A stretch of 64,000 nt of DNA from assembly GCF_014269205.2 (NCBI RefSeq), contig NZ_JABWRY020000001.1, positions 4,574,001 to 4,638,000 of the forward strand. Direction: 5' to 3'. Position numbers and translations under genes: made by a program. The notes under the pieces are model-generated. The model ran no database searches, was not told where the DNA came from, and was given only the letters and a program-made list of their open reading frames with translations. The DNA is from Pseudomonas kermanshahensis (GTDB lineage Bacteria > Pseudomonadota > Gammaproteobacteria > Pseudomonadales > Pseudomonadaceae). This document shows, piece by piece, positions 20,058 through 28,690 of the stretch; position 1 is the stretch's first letter; every line of letters begins with the position of its first letter.

Positions 20058-20999
20058 ATGGCCGATTCCGCTTTCTTCAGCCCCCTGTCCCACGAGGGCA
20101 TCCTCGCCGTCCGCGGCTCCGACGCAGGCAAGTTCCTGCAGGGCCAGCTGACCTGCAACATCAACTACCTCAGTCAGGAACATGCCAGCCTCGGTGCCCG
20201 CTGCATGGTCAAAGGGCGCATGCAGTCGAGTTTCCGTATCGTGCCCGAAGGCAACGGTTACCTGCTGGCCATGGCCAGTGAGCTGCTCGATGCCCAATTG
20301 GCCGACCTCAAGAAGTACGCCGTGTTCTCCAAGGCCACCTTAAGCGACGAGAGCGCCGCCTGGGCGCGCTTTGGCCTGCAGGGTGGCGAGGCGGCTCTGC
20401 AAGCCTTGGGCTTGACGCCGCCGGTCGAAGCGGGCGCCACCGTGCGCCATGAGGGCCTGATCGCCATCGCCGTGTCCGCAGGCCGCGTCGAGCTGTGGGT
20501 ACCTGCCGAGCAGGCCGCCCACGTAGGCGCGGCACTCGCCGCCAGCCTGCCTGAGGGCAGCCTCAACGACTGGCTGTTGGGCCAGATCCGCGCAGGTATT
20601 GGCCAAGTCATGGGCCCTACCCGCGAGCTGTTCATCCCGCAGATGATCAACCTGCAGGCCGTGGACGGCGTCAGCTTCAAGAAGGGCTGCTACACCGGCC
20701 AGGAAATCGTTGCCCGCATGCAGTACCTGGGCAAGCTAAAGCGCCGTCAGTATCGCCTGGCGCTCGATCAGCAGGACATCCCCGCGCCAGGTGCCGAGAT
20801 CTTCTCACCCACCCATGGCTCGTCGGTCGGTGAAGTGGTGATGGCGGCCAATACGGGTACCGGTTGCGAGTTGCTCGCGGTAATCAGCGCCGATGCGGTG
20901 GCCGACGACAACCTGCACCTGGGCAGCCTGGAAGGGCCACGCCTGCACGTGCTGAGCCTGCCCTACGAACTGGACCGCGACCGGGAAATCCAGCGCTGA
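20058..20999 (+). CDS. ygfZ: Folate-binding Fe-S cluster repair protein YgfZ
   Basis: Tetrahydrofolate-binding protein of the GcvT fold that supports activity of several iron-sulfur enzymes such as MiaB. 313 residues with the invariant signature KGCYTGQE at 209-216 including C211. Lies divergent from sdhE, another maturation factor, an arrangement common in Pseudomonas. Confidence 0.95.
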   Translation: MADSAFFSPLSHEGILAVRGSDAGKFLQGQLTCNINYLSQEHASLGARCMVKGRMQSSFRIVPEGNGYLLAMASELLDAQLADLKKYAVFSKATLSDESAAWARFGLQGGEAALQALGLTPPVEAGATVRHEGLIAIAVSAGRVELWVPAEQAAHVGAALAASLPEGSLNDWLLGQIRAGIGQVMGPTRELFIPQMINLQAVDGVSFKKGCYTGQEIVARMQYLGKLKRRQYRLALDQQDIPAPGAEIFSPTHGSSVGEVVMAANTGTGCELLAVISADAVADDNLHLGSLEGPRLHVLSLPYELDRDREIQR

Positions 21000-21054
21000 C
21001 CAGCCTGCCCCGTCCGCGTGACGGGGCCGCACCACCACTGCGGTAGAGAAGTCC

Positions 21055-21861
21055 ATGAACAAGCTGGCCGAGATGGTTCAAGCACAGTTGCTCGATGCCA
21101 TCGAAAAGGATGACCTGGTCCTGCCGACCCTGCCCGAGGTTGCCTTGAGCATCCGCGAGGCCGCCGAGGATAGCGAGATCAGCGTGTCGGCCCTGAGCAA
21201 GGTGATCGGTCGCGACGCGGCCCTCTCGGCGCGCCTGATCAAAGTCGTCAACAGCCCACTGTTGCGCGCTGCGGTCGAGGTCACCGACCTGCATACCGCA
21301 ATCACTCGCCTGGGCATCAACTACAGCTGCAACCTGGCCATCGGCCTGGTGATCGAACAGATCTTTCATGCTCGCTCGCCGGCTGTTGAGCAAAAGCTGC
21401 GCGATATCTGGGTCAACAGCCTGGAAGTGGCAGGCATCAGCTACGAAATCTGCCGCCGCTTCACCCACCTCAAACCCGACCAGGCGACCCTCGGTGGGCT
21501 GGTCAACCAGATCGGTGCCCTGCCGGTGCTGATTTACGCCGAAGAACACAACGAGCTGCTGTCCGACCCGGTCTGCCTGCACTACGTGATCGAGCAGATA
21601 CAGCCCGTGCTGGGTGACAAGATCCTCAAGGCGTGGGAGTTTCCCGAGCAATTGGTCAACCTGCCGAGCCAGGTTCAGGACCTCGACCGGCAGACCGACA
21701 AGGTCGACTATATCGACGTCGTGCAGATCGCCCGCTGCATCAGCCAACGTGGGCGTAGCCGGCCACTGGCCGCGTTGCCGGCGTACCGACACCTGGGGCT
21801 GCCGTTCGGCACCGAACTGGAAGTCGAAGAGCTGCTCGAGGCGCGGAGCCTGTTGCGCTAG
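21055..21861 (+). CDS. HDOD domain signalling protein
   Basis: 268-residue soluble protein made almost wholly of an HDOD domain (LPTLPEVALSIREAAEDSEIS, then IGRDAALSARLIKVVNSPL), a degenerate HD-superfamily fold lacking the metal-binding HD pair. HDOD proteins take part in bacterial signalling, sometimes with cyclic di-GMP or chemotaxis partners, without clear enzymatic activity. It starts 55 nt after ygfZ on the same strand. No partner domain is attached. Confidence 0.85.
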   Translation: MNKLAEMVQAQLLDAIEKDDLVLPTLPEVALSIREAAEDSEISVSALSKVIGRDAALSARLIKVVNSPLLRAAVEVTDLHTAITRLGINYSCNLAIGLVIEQIFHARSPAVEQKLRDIWVNSLEVAGISYEICRRFTHLKPDQATLGGLVNQIGALPVLIYAEEHNELLSDPVCLHYVIEQIQPVLGDKILKAWEFPEQLVNLPSQVQDLDRQTDKVDYIDVVQIARCISQRGRSRPLAALPAYRHLGLPFGTELEVEELLEARSLLR

Positions 21862-21903
21862 GCCGCCGAAAGCCCGCTACACCTACCCTCCTGCGCGATT
21901 CAG

Positions 21904-21997
21904 GTAGGAGCAGCCTTGTGCTGCGAAGAGGCCGGTAACAGCACAGCAAATCTTCGCTGCAGTCACTGGCCCTTTCGCAGCACAAGGCTGCTCCTAC
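21904..21997. repeat. REP pair after the HDOD gene
   Basis: Perfect 24-nt inverted repeat 21904-21927 / 21974-21997 built on GTAGGAGCAGCCTTGTGCTG. It lies between convergent genes (HDOD gene and tctE) and may act as a transcript end. Confidence 0.9.
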
Positions 21998-22027
21998 GGT
22001 GCCGACGGGCCAATAGACAGTAAAACC

Positions 22028-23407
22028 CTAGTCAGCGATGAAGCTCACCCGCACCCGCAAGCCGCCCTTCTCGCCATCGTGCAGGCTGATCTGCGCCAGG
22101 TGCGCGCGGCAGATCTCGCCGACAATCGCCAACCCCAGCCCACTGCCTTGGGCACTGCGGCGGTAGAAGCGCTCGAACACCCGTTCGCGCTCATCCTCGG
22201 GAATACCCGGGCCGTCATCCTCGACCTCCAGCACCGCCGGCGCCAGCACCCGCAGGATCACGTTGCCACCGGCCGGGGTATGCGCCAAGGCGTTATCCAC
22301 CAGGTTGCTCAGCAGTTCGTTGAGCAAGGTCGGCTCACCCTTGAGCCACACGGGCGCCTCGGCCTCCAGGGCCAATGCCACGCCACGGTTATGCGCCAAG
22401 GGCGCCATGGCCATGCCCAGTTCGCGGGCCAACTGGCTGAGGTCCAGGCGCTGCGCGCCACCTTCGGCGATTGCCCGGGCGCCATTCTCGACCCGTGCCA
22501 ATGACAACAGCTGGTTGGCCAGGTGGGTCAAGCGGTCCGTGCCTTGGGCAGCTGATTCCAACGTCTGCCGCCACTCCTGCGGCTCGGATGAACGCAAGCC
22601 CAACTCGACCCGCGCCTTGAGCGCCGCCAAGGGCGTGCGCAACTCGTGGGCGGCGTCTGCGATGAACTGGGCTTGGCGCTCGAACTGCCCGCGCAAGCGC
22701 TCGGTAAAGTGGTTCAAGGCCCGCACCAGTGGGCCCAGTTCGCGCTGCACCTGCACCACCGGCAAAGCCCGCAGGTCATCGGGTTGGCGCTCTTCCACGG
22801 CGGTGCGCAGGCGCTCCAGCGGGCGTAGCGCGGCACTGACCGCAAACCACACCATCACCAAGGCGCCCAGTGCCAGCATCCCAAGGCGCAGCAGGGTATC
22901 GGCCATCAGCCCGCGCGCCATGCGCACCCGCGCTTCTTCGGTCTCGGCCACGCGAATTTCCGCCATGCCGTTCATGTTCGGCTCGCTGACCGGCTTGAGC
23001 AGGCTGACCACGCGCACGTCCTGGCCGAGGTACGTCGCATTGTAGAACCGCGCCAGCGCCGGGTAGTCGTCGGTGCGCGGCGTGCCAGGCGGCGGCGCTG
23101 GCAGGTTCTCGTAGCCCGAGATCAAGCGCTGCTTGATGTCCAGCACCTGGTAGTAGATACGCCCGGCACTGTCGTAGGCGAAGGTATCCAGCGCCACATA
23201 GGGCACGTCCGCGCTCAACGAGCCGTCGCGTTGCGACAAGCCCGCGGCGATGGTCCGTGCCGAGGCCAGCAAGGTCCGGTCGTAGGCCGTGTCGGCGGCT
23301 TCGCGGCCGTTCCAGTAGGCGCTCAGGCCGCTGGCCAGCATCAGCACCACCAGCAACAGTGCCAGGTTGCCCAACAGCCGCCCGCGCAAGCTACCGTTGT
23401 CACGCAT
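22028..23407 (-). CDS. tctE: Sensor histidine kinase TctE
   Basis: Inner-membrane kinase sensing tricarboxylates such as citrate and controlling the tct transport genes through TctD. 459 residues: membrane segment at about 10-30, periplasmic sensor, second membrane segment near 150-175, HAMP, phospho-acceptor ADAAHELRTPLAALK, N box LLSNLVDNALAHTP and G boxes DDGPGIPEDE and GSGLGLAI. The ATG at 23407 overlaps the tctD stop by 8 nt; an in-frame extension upstream is antisense-like and lies inside tctD, so it was not used. Confidence 0.93.
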   Translation of the reverse strand: MRDNGSLRGRLLGNLALLLVVLMLASGLSAYWNGREAADTAYDRTLLASARTIAAGLSQRDGSLSADVPYVALDTFAYDSAGRIYYQVLDIKQRLISGYENLPAPPPGTPRTDDYPALARFYNATYLGQDVRVVSLLKPVSEPNMNGMAEIRVAETEEARVRMARGLMADTLLRLGMLALGALVMVWFAVSAALRPLERLRTAVEERQPDDLRALPVVQVQRELGPLVRALNHFTERLRGQFERQAQFIADAAHELRTPLAALKARVELGLRSSEPQEWRQTLESAAQGTDRLTHLANQLLSLARVENGARAIAEGGAQRLDLSQLARELGMAMAPLAHNRGVALALEAEAPVWLKGEPTLLNELLSNLVDNALAHTPAGGNVILRVLAPAVLEVEDDGPGIPEDERERVFERFYRRSAQGSGLGLAIVGEICRAHLAQISLHDGEKGGLRVRVSFIAD

Positions 23408-24071
23408 CGCGATGCTCGAGCAGATACCCCAGGCCACGGAAGGTGACAATCGCCACCGGGTGGCCGTCGAGCTTTTTGCGCAGGCGGTGGATGTAGATTT
23501 CGATGGCGTCGGGGCTGGCTTCTTCGTCCAGGCCAAACACCTGGGCGGCCAGTTGCTCCTTGCTCATCACCCGGCCTGGGCGGGCGATCAGCGCTTCAAG
23601 CACGCTCTGTTCACGCGAGGTCAGGGTCAGGTTGTCCTCGCCCAGGCTGAAGCGCCGGGTATCCAGGTCGTACACCAACGGCCCGCAACGCTGCTGGCGT
23701 TCGCCACCCAGCACGCTGCGGCGCAGCAAGGCCTTGACCCGGGCTTCCAGCTCAGTCAGTTCGAACGGCTTGGCCAGGTAATCGTCAGCCCCCAGGTTCA
23801 GCCCGTGGACCCGGTCCTTGACGTCACTGCGCGCGGTCAGCATCAGCACCGGCAGGGTCTTGCCGCGGCCACGCAAACGCGCCAGCACTTCGAAGCCATC
23901 CATGCGCGGCAAGCCGACATCGAGCACGGCAACGGCATATTCCTCACTGGCCAGGGCCAGGTCGGCAGCCACGCCGTCATGCAGTACATCCACGGTCAGG
24001 CCGTGACTTTTCAAGGCCTGGGCCACGCTTTCGGCCAGTTGCAGGTGGTCTTCGACCAGCAGCACACGCAT
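23400..24071 (-). CDS. tctD: Response regulator TctD
   Basis: OmpR-type regulator, 223 residues: receiver domain with phospho-accepting D51 (VLDVGLPRMDG) and conserved K in AKPFE, then a winged-helix DNA-binding domain (LTSREQSVLEALI, IEIYIHRLRKKLDG, TFRGLGYLLE). In P. aeruginosa TctD represses opdH and the tct genes. Here it is divergent from the opdH-like gene, and three AACCTTTC half-sites lie in the shared 200-nt gap. Confidence 0.95.
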   Translation of the reverse strand: MRVLLVEDHLQLAESVAQALKSHGLTVDVLHDGVAADLALASEEYAVAVLDVGLPRMDGFEVLARLRGRGKTLPVLMLTARSDVKDRVHGLNLGADDYLAKPFELTELEARVKALLRRSVLGGERQQRCGPLVYDLDTRRFSLGEDNLTLTSREQSVLEALIARPGRVMSKEQLAAQVFGLDEEASPDAIEIYIHRLRKKLDGHPVAIVTFRGLGYLLEHRDA

Positions 24072-24147
24072 CGGATTCTCCCTGCTCGGGTGGGGCGGTG
24101 GCGCGGAGTGTACCGCTGTCGACCGGCCTGTGAAGCCCCTTCTGACA

Positions 24148-24179
24148 AACCTTTCACGCTGAAAGGTTAGCGAAAGGTT
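24148..24179. promoter_or_regulatory. Candidate TctD operator between tctD and opdH
   Basis: Inverted repeat AACCTTTC-N5-GAAAGGTT (24148-24168) followed by a direct copy GAAAGGTT (24172-24179), giving three half-sites spaced about one helical turn apart. Such spacing is typical of OmpR-family sites. It lies about 95 nt before the opdH start and 75 nt before tctD. Confidence 0.6.
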
Positions 24180-24271
24180 CGTTACCTAGCATCGCACCAC
24201 GGTCGCCCCACGCGCCGAAAAAAGCACCAGCAAGGTGCAACGAATAAGAACAATAAACGGAGTCATCGACG

Positions 24272-25561
24272 ATGCTGTCATCGCAGCCGCAGGCATTCGT
24301 GCCTACCCGTTCCTTTGCCGCACGCCCTTCTGCCATCGCCAGCGCCCTTGCGCTCGCCGGTGTCGCGCCCATGAGCCAGGCCGCCTTCTTCGAAGACAGC
24401 ACGGCGACCTTCGAAACCCGCAACATGTACTTCAACCGCGACTTTCGCGACGGCACCAGCGCGCAGCAATCCAAGCGCGACGAATGGGCCCAGGGTTTCA
24501 TGCTCAACTTCGAGTCTGGCTACACCGACGGCACCGTGGGCTTTGGCCTGGATGCGCTGGGCATGCTGGGCATCAAGCTCGACTCCAGCCCCGACCGCAC
24601 CGACACCGGCCTGCTGCCGACCCATGACGACGGCAAGGCCGCCGACGAGTACGCCAAGCTCGGCCTGACCGGCAAGGTCAAAGTGTCCAAGACCGAATTG
24701 AAGATCGGCACGCTGATCCCCGAGCTGCCGACCCTGCAGCCCAACGACGGGCGCATCCTGCCGCAAACCTTCGAAGGCGGCCTGCTCACCTCGAAAGAAA
24801 TCAGCCACCTGACCTTCACCGGCGGGCGCCTGGAAAAGGCCAAGGACCGCAACGATACCAACTGGGAAGACCTGGCCCTCAACAACAAGAACGGCCGCTT
24901 CGGTGGCACCTTCACCGCCGACAACCTCGACCTCGCGGGCCTGGACTACCAGTTCACCGATCGCATCACCGGCAGCTACCACTTCGCCCAACTCGACGAC
25001 ATCTACCGCCAGCACTTCCTCGGCATGGTCGCCACCCAGCCGTGGGGGCCGGGCACCTTGGGCGCTGACCTGCGCCTTGCCGTGAGTGACGATGCCGGCG
25101 CCGCCAAGGCCGGCAACATCGACAACACCACCGTCAACGGCATGCTCAGCTACGCCCTGGGCGGGCACAAGGTCAGTGCCGCCTACCAGCACCTGTCCGG
25201 CGACAGCGCCTTCCCCTACATCGATGGCGCCGACCCGTACCTGGTCAACTTCGTGCAGATCAACGACTTCGCCGGTGCCGACGAGCACTCCTGGCAGATG
25301 CGCTACGACTACAACTTCGCGGCCCTGGGCATCCCCGGCCTGACCTTCATGACCCGTTACATCAGCGGCGACAACGTCAGCCGCGCCGATGGCAGCGAGG
25401 GCAAGGAGTGGGAACGCAACACCGAGTTCAAGTACGTGGTACAAAGCGGCCCGTTGAAAAACGTCGCCGTGCGCTTGCGCAACGCCACCTTCCGCTCGAA
25501 TTTTGCCCGCGACGCCGACGAAGTGCGGCTGCTGGTGAGCTACAGCGTGGCCCTGTGGTAA
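24272..25561 (+). CDS. opdH: OprD-family outer membrane porin, OpdH-like (tricarboxylates)
   Basis: Outer-membrane channel of the OprD family; OpdH of P. aeruginosa admits cis-aconitate, citrate and related tricarboxylates. 429 residues: signal peptide ending near residue 37 (PMSQAAF), then a beta-barrel with alternating Asp/Gly-rich turns and a C-terminal aromatic residue (VALW). The GGAG ribosome site is 9 nt before the ATG. Context (tctED divergent, tctCBA downstream) supports tricarboxylate specificity, which sequence alone would not. Confidence 0.9.
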   Translation: MLSSQPQAFVPTRSFAARPSAIASALALAGVAPMSQAAFFEDSTATFETRNMYFNRDFRDGTSAQQSKRDEWAQGFMLNFESGYTDGTVGFGLDALGMLGIKLDSSPDRTDTGLLPTHDDGKAADEYAKLGLTGKVKVSKTELKIGTLIPELPTLQPNDGRILPQTFEGGLLTSKEISHLTFTGGRLEKAKDRNDTNWEDLALNNKNGRFGGTFTADNLDLAGLDYQFTDRITGSYHFAQLDDIYRQHFLGMVATQPWGPGTLGADLRLAVSDDAGAAKAGNIDNTTVNGMLSYALGGHKVSAAYQHLSGDSAFPYIDGADPYLVNFVQINDFAGADEHSWQMRYDYNFAALGIPGLTFMTRYISGDNVSRADGSEGKEWERNTEFKYVVQSGPLKNVAVRLRNATFRSNFARDADEVRLLVSYSVALW

Positions 25562-25593
25562 CCCAATAACAACAACGCTCACGGAGATTGACG

Positions 25594-26574
25594 ATGACCT
25601 TTTCACTGCGCCGCCTCGTCCTCGCTACCGGCTGCCTGCTGCTGGCCGGCAACGCCCTCGCTGCCGAACCGAAACGCCCCGAATGCATCGCCCCTGCCTC
25701 GCCCGGCGGTGGCTTCGACCTGACCTGCAAACTGGTGCAGAGCGCCTTGGTGCAGGAGAAGATCCTCAGCAAGCCCATGCGTGTCACCTACATGCCCGGC
25801 GGCGTCGGCGCGGTGGCCTACAACGCCGTGGTGGCCCAGCGCCCAGCGGATGCCGGCACCCTGGTGGCGTGGTCCAGCGGCTCGCTGCTGAACCTGGCCC
25901 AAGGCAAGTTCGGCCGCTTCGACGAGAACGCGGTCAAGTGGTTGGCAGCCGTCGGCACCAGCTACGGGGCCATCGCCGTGAAGAGCGATTCGCCCTACAA
26001 AACCCTGGACGACCTGGTTGCTGCCCTGAAGAAAGACCCGAGCAAGGTCGTGATCGGCTCCGGTGGCACGGTCGGCAGCCAAGACTGGATGCAAACCGCG
26101 CTGATCGCCAAGGCTGCCGGCATCAACCCGCGTGACCTGCGTTACGTGGCCCTGGAAGGCGGCGGTGAAATTGCCACTGCATTGCTGGGTGGGCACATCC
26201 AGGTCGGCTCCACCGACATCTCCGACTCCATGCCCCACATCCAGAGCGGCAACATGCGCATCCTCGCGGTGTTCTCCGAAAACCGCCTGGACGAGCCAGA
26301 GATGAAAGACATCCCTACCGCCAAGGAGCAGGGCTACGACATCGTCTGGCCGGTGGTACGCGGCTTCTACCTGGGGCCGAAGGTGAGCGACGAGGACTAC
26401 GCCTGGTGGAAGGCCTCGTTCGACAAGATGCTGGCCTCGGAAGACTTCGCCAAGCTGCGTGACCAGCGCGAGCTGTTCCCGTTCGCCATGACCGGCGAAG
26501 AGCTGGACGGCTATGTGAAGAAGCAGGTGGCTGACTACAAGGCACTGGCCAGGGAATTCGGCCTGATTCAGTAA
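25594..26574 (+). CDS. tctC: Tricarboxylate-binding periplasmic protein TctC
   Basis: Solute-binding component of the tripartite tricarboxylate transporter. 326 residues with a signal peptide (LVLATGCLLLAGNALA) and the Bug/TctC fold marked by APASPGGGFD near the mature N-terminus and the GSGGTVGSQD loop. The ATG at 25594 has an ACGGAG ribosome site; a TTG two codons upstream is less likely. A REP pair lies between it and tctB, which may allow it to be made in excess over the membrane subunits. Confidence 0.96.
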   Translation: MTFSLRRLVLATGCLLLAGNALAAEPKRPECIAPASPGGGFDLTCKLVQSALVQEKILSKPMRVTYMPGGVGAVAYNAVVAQRPADAGTLVAWSSGSLLNLAQGKFGRFDENAVKWLAAVGTSYGAIAVKSDSPYKTLDDLVAALKKDPSKVVIGSGGTVGSQDWMQTALIAKAAGINPRDLRYVALEGGGEIATALLGGHIQVGSTDISDSMPHIQSGNMRILAVFSENRLDEPEMKDIPTAKEQGYDIVWPVVRGFYLGPKVSDEDYAWWKASFDKMLASEDFAKLRDQRELFPFAMTGEELDGYVKKQVADYKALAREFGLIQ

Positions 26575-26598
26575 CTCGCCGACTACCTGAACAGATCC

Positions 26599-26687
26599 CT
26601 GTGGGAGCGGGCTTGCCCCGCGAAGCTGGCACCTCGGTGCATGGCACCGGCTTTGCCGGTGTTCGCGGGGCAAGCCCGCTCCCACAG
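26599..26687. repeat. REP pair inside the tct operon
   Basis: Perfect 26-nt inverted repeat 26599-26624 / 26662-26687 (core GGGAGCGGGCTTGCCCCGC) located between tctC and tctB. Folded in mRNA it could protect the tctC message or reduce downstream expression. Confidence 0.9.
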
Positions 26688-26713
26688 AGTCCGCGTCCAA
26701 CGAGGATTCCCCG

Positions 26714-27172
26714 ATGATCCTGCAACGCCTCTTCGCCCTGGTCCTGCTGGCGGTGTGCGCCGCCCTGGCCGTGATGGCCTGGCCGTACCAGGCTGCGTTT
26801 TCCTACGAACCGGTTGGCCCACGGGCCTATCCGCTGCTGATGCTCGGCCTGATGGGCCTGGGCCTGCTTTACCTGGCCATCCGCCCAACGCCCATCGTGC
26901 GCAAGGATGACGAGCCAGAACTGGACCGCGAAACCCTGATCAAGATCGCCGCCTGCGTCGGCCTGCTGATCGTCTTCGCTGCCACCTTCGAACCGCTGGG
27001 CTTCATCCTCAGCGCCATCCTGGTCGGCCTGCCCATGGCTCGGCTGTACGGCGGCCGCTGGCTGCACAGCGCCATCGTCGTGGTCGGCATGAGCCTGTTC
27101 CTCTACTGGCTGTTCGACCGCGTGATGGACGTGCCCCTGCCCCTTGGCCTGCTGAGCGTACTGGAGAACTGA
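26714..27172 (+). CDS. tctB: Tricarboxylate transporter small membrane subunit TctB
   Basis: 152-residue membrane protein with four predicted membrane segments (about 5-22, 40-57, 76-105 and 115-133), the accessory subunit of the TctABC secondary transporter. The conserved GPRAYP motif follows the first segment. A GAGG ribosome site precedes the ATG. Its stop is 3 nt before the tctA start. Confidence 0.95.
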   Translation: MILQRLFALVLLAVCAALAVMAWPYQAAFSYEPVGPRAYPLLMLGLMGLGLLYLAIRPTPIVRKDDEPELDRETLIKIAACVGLLIVFAATFEPLGFILSAILVGLPMARLYGGRWLHSAIVVVGMSLFLYWLFDRVMDVPLPLGLLSVLEN

Positions 27173-27175
27173 CAC

Positions 27176-28690
27176 ATGGATACCTTGAGCTACCTGGGCC
27201 AGGGCTTCGGCGTCGCCCTGAGCCCGTACAACCTGGTCACCGCCCTCAGTGGCACCCTGATCGGCACCGTGGTCGGCTTGTTGCCGGGCCTGGGCCCGAT
27301 CAACGGCGTGGCCTTGCTGATCCCCATCGCCTTTGCCCTGGGCCTGCCGCCTGAGTCGGCGCTGATTCTGCTGGCTGCGGTGTACCTGGGCTGCGAATAC
27401 GGCGGGCGCATCAGTTCGATCCTGCTGAACATCCCGGGCGAAGCTTCGACCGTGATGACCACCCTCGACGGCTACCCGATGGCCCGCCAGGGCCTGGCAG
27501 GCGTTGCCTTGTCGCTGTCTGCCTGGAGTTCGTTCATCGGCGCCTTCATCGCCACCTGCGGCATGGTGCTGTTCGCCCCGCTGCTGGCGAAGTGGGCGAT
27601 CGCCTTCGGCCCGGCGGAATACTTCGTGCTGATGGTGTTCGCCATAGTCGCCTTGGGCGGCATGGCCGGCGACAAACCGTTGAAGACCTTCATCGCTGCG
27701 CTGATCGGCCTGTTCCTGTCGGCGGTCGGCATCGACGCCAACAGCGGCGTCTACCGCTTCACCGGTGACAGCGTGCACCTGGCCGACGGCATCCAGTTCG
27801 TGGTGCTGGTGCTGGGGCTGTTCTCGATCAGCGAAATCCTCCTGCTGCTGGAAAAGACCCACCATGGCCACCAGGCGGTCAAGGCCACTGGGCGCATGCT
27901 GTTCAACGTCAAGGAAGCGGCTTCGGTGTTCGCAGTGAACATCCGCTGCGGCCTGCTCGGCTTCATCATGGGCGTGCTGCCAGGTGCCGGTGCGACCCTG
28001 GCCAGTGCCGTGGCCTACATGACCGAGAAGCGTATCGCTGGCGAAAGCGGCAAGTTCGGCAAGGGTGATGCCCGTGGCCTGGCCGCGCCAGAAACCGCTA
28101 TCGGCGCCTCCTGCTGCGGCGCCTTGGTCCCCATGCTGACCCTCGGCGTGCCAGGTTCGGGCACCACCGCGGTGATGATCGGCGCACTGACCCTGTACAA
28201 CATCACCCCCGGCCCGCTGTTGTTCGAACAGCAGCCAGACATCGTCTGGGGCCTGATCGCCTCGTTGTTCATCGCCAACATCATGCTGGTAATCCTCAAC
28301 ATCCCGATGATCCGCATCTTCACCCGCATCCTCGCCGTGCCGAACTGGGCGCTGGTGCCGGTGATCGCGATCATCACCGGGATCGGCGTGTATGCCGTGC
28401 ACGCCACCACCTTCGACCTGTTCCTGATGGTCGGCATCGGCATCATGGGCTACATCCTGCGCAAGCTGGACTTCCCGCTGTCGCCGATCCTGCTCGGCTT
28501 CATCCTCGGCGGACTGATGGAGCAAAACCTGCGCCGTGCGCTGTCGATCTCCAACGGTGAGCTGGGCATCCTCTGGTCGAGCCCGATCAGCATGGGCGTG
28601 TGGGTACTGGTGGTGTGCATGCTGTGCCTGCCGCTGCTGCGTATCTGGCGCAAGCGCAGCCTGCAGCGCCGGGCCATGGCTGATGCCTGA
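27176..28690 (+). CDS. tctA: Tricarboxylate transporter large membrane subunit TctA
   Basis: 504-residue protein with about 11 membrane segments, the transport channel of the TctABC system. Family signatures GLLPGLGPINGVALL and GVLPGAGATLASA mark the two repeat halves, and CCGALVPMLTLGVPGSG is the conserved central motif. Tight spacing to tctB and an 8-nt overlap with the next gene show operon structure. Confidence 0.96.
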   Translation: MDTLSYLGQGFGVALSPYNLVTALSGTLIGTVVGLLPGLGPINGVALLIPIAFALGLPPESALILLAAVYLGCEYGGRISSILLNIPGEASTVMTTLDGYPMARQGLAGVALSLSAWSSFIGAFIATCGMVLFAPLLAKWAIAFGPAEYFVLMVFAIVALGGMAGDKPLKTFIAALIGLFLSAVGIDANSGVYRFTGDSVHLADGIQFVVLVLGLFSISEILLLLEKTHHGHQAVKATGRMLFNVKEAASVFAVNIRCGLLGFIMGVLPGAGATLASAVAYMTEKRIAGESGKFGKGDARGLAAPETAIGASCCGALVPMLTLGVPGSGTTAVMIGALTLYNITPGPLLFEQQPDIVWGLIASLFIANIMLVILNIPMIRIFTRILAVPNWALVPVIAIITGIGVYAVHATTFDLFLMVGIGIMGYILRKLDFPLSPILLGFILGGLMEQNLRRALSISNGELGILWSSPISMGVWVLVVCMLCLPLLRIWRKRSLQRRAMADA

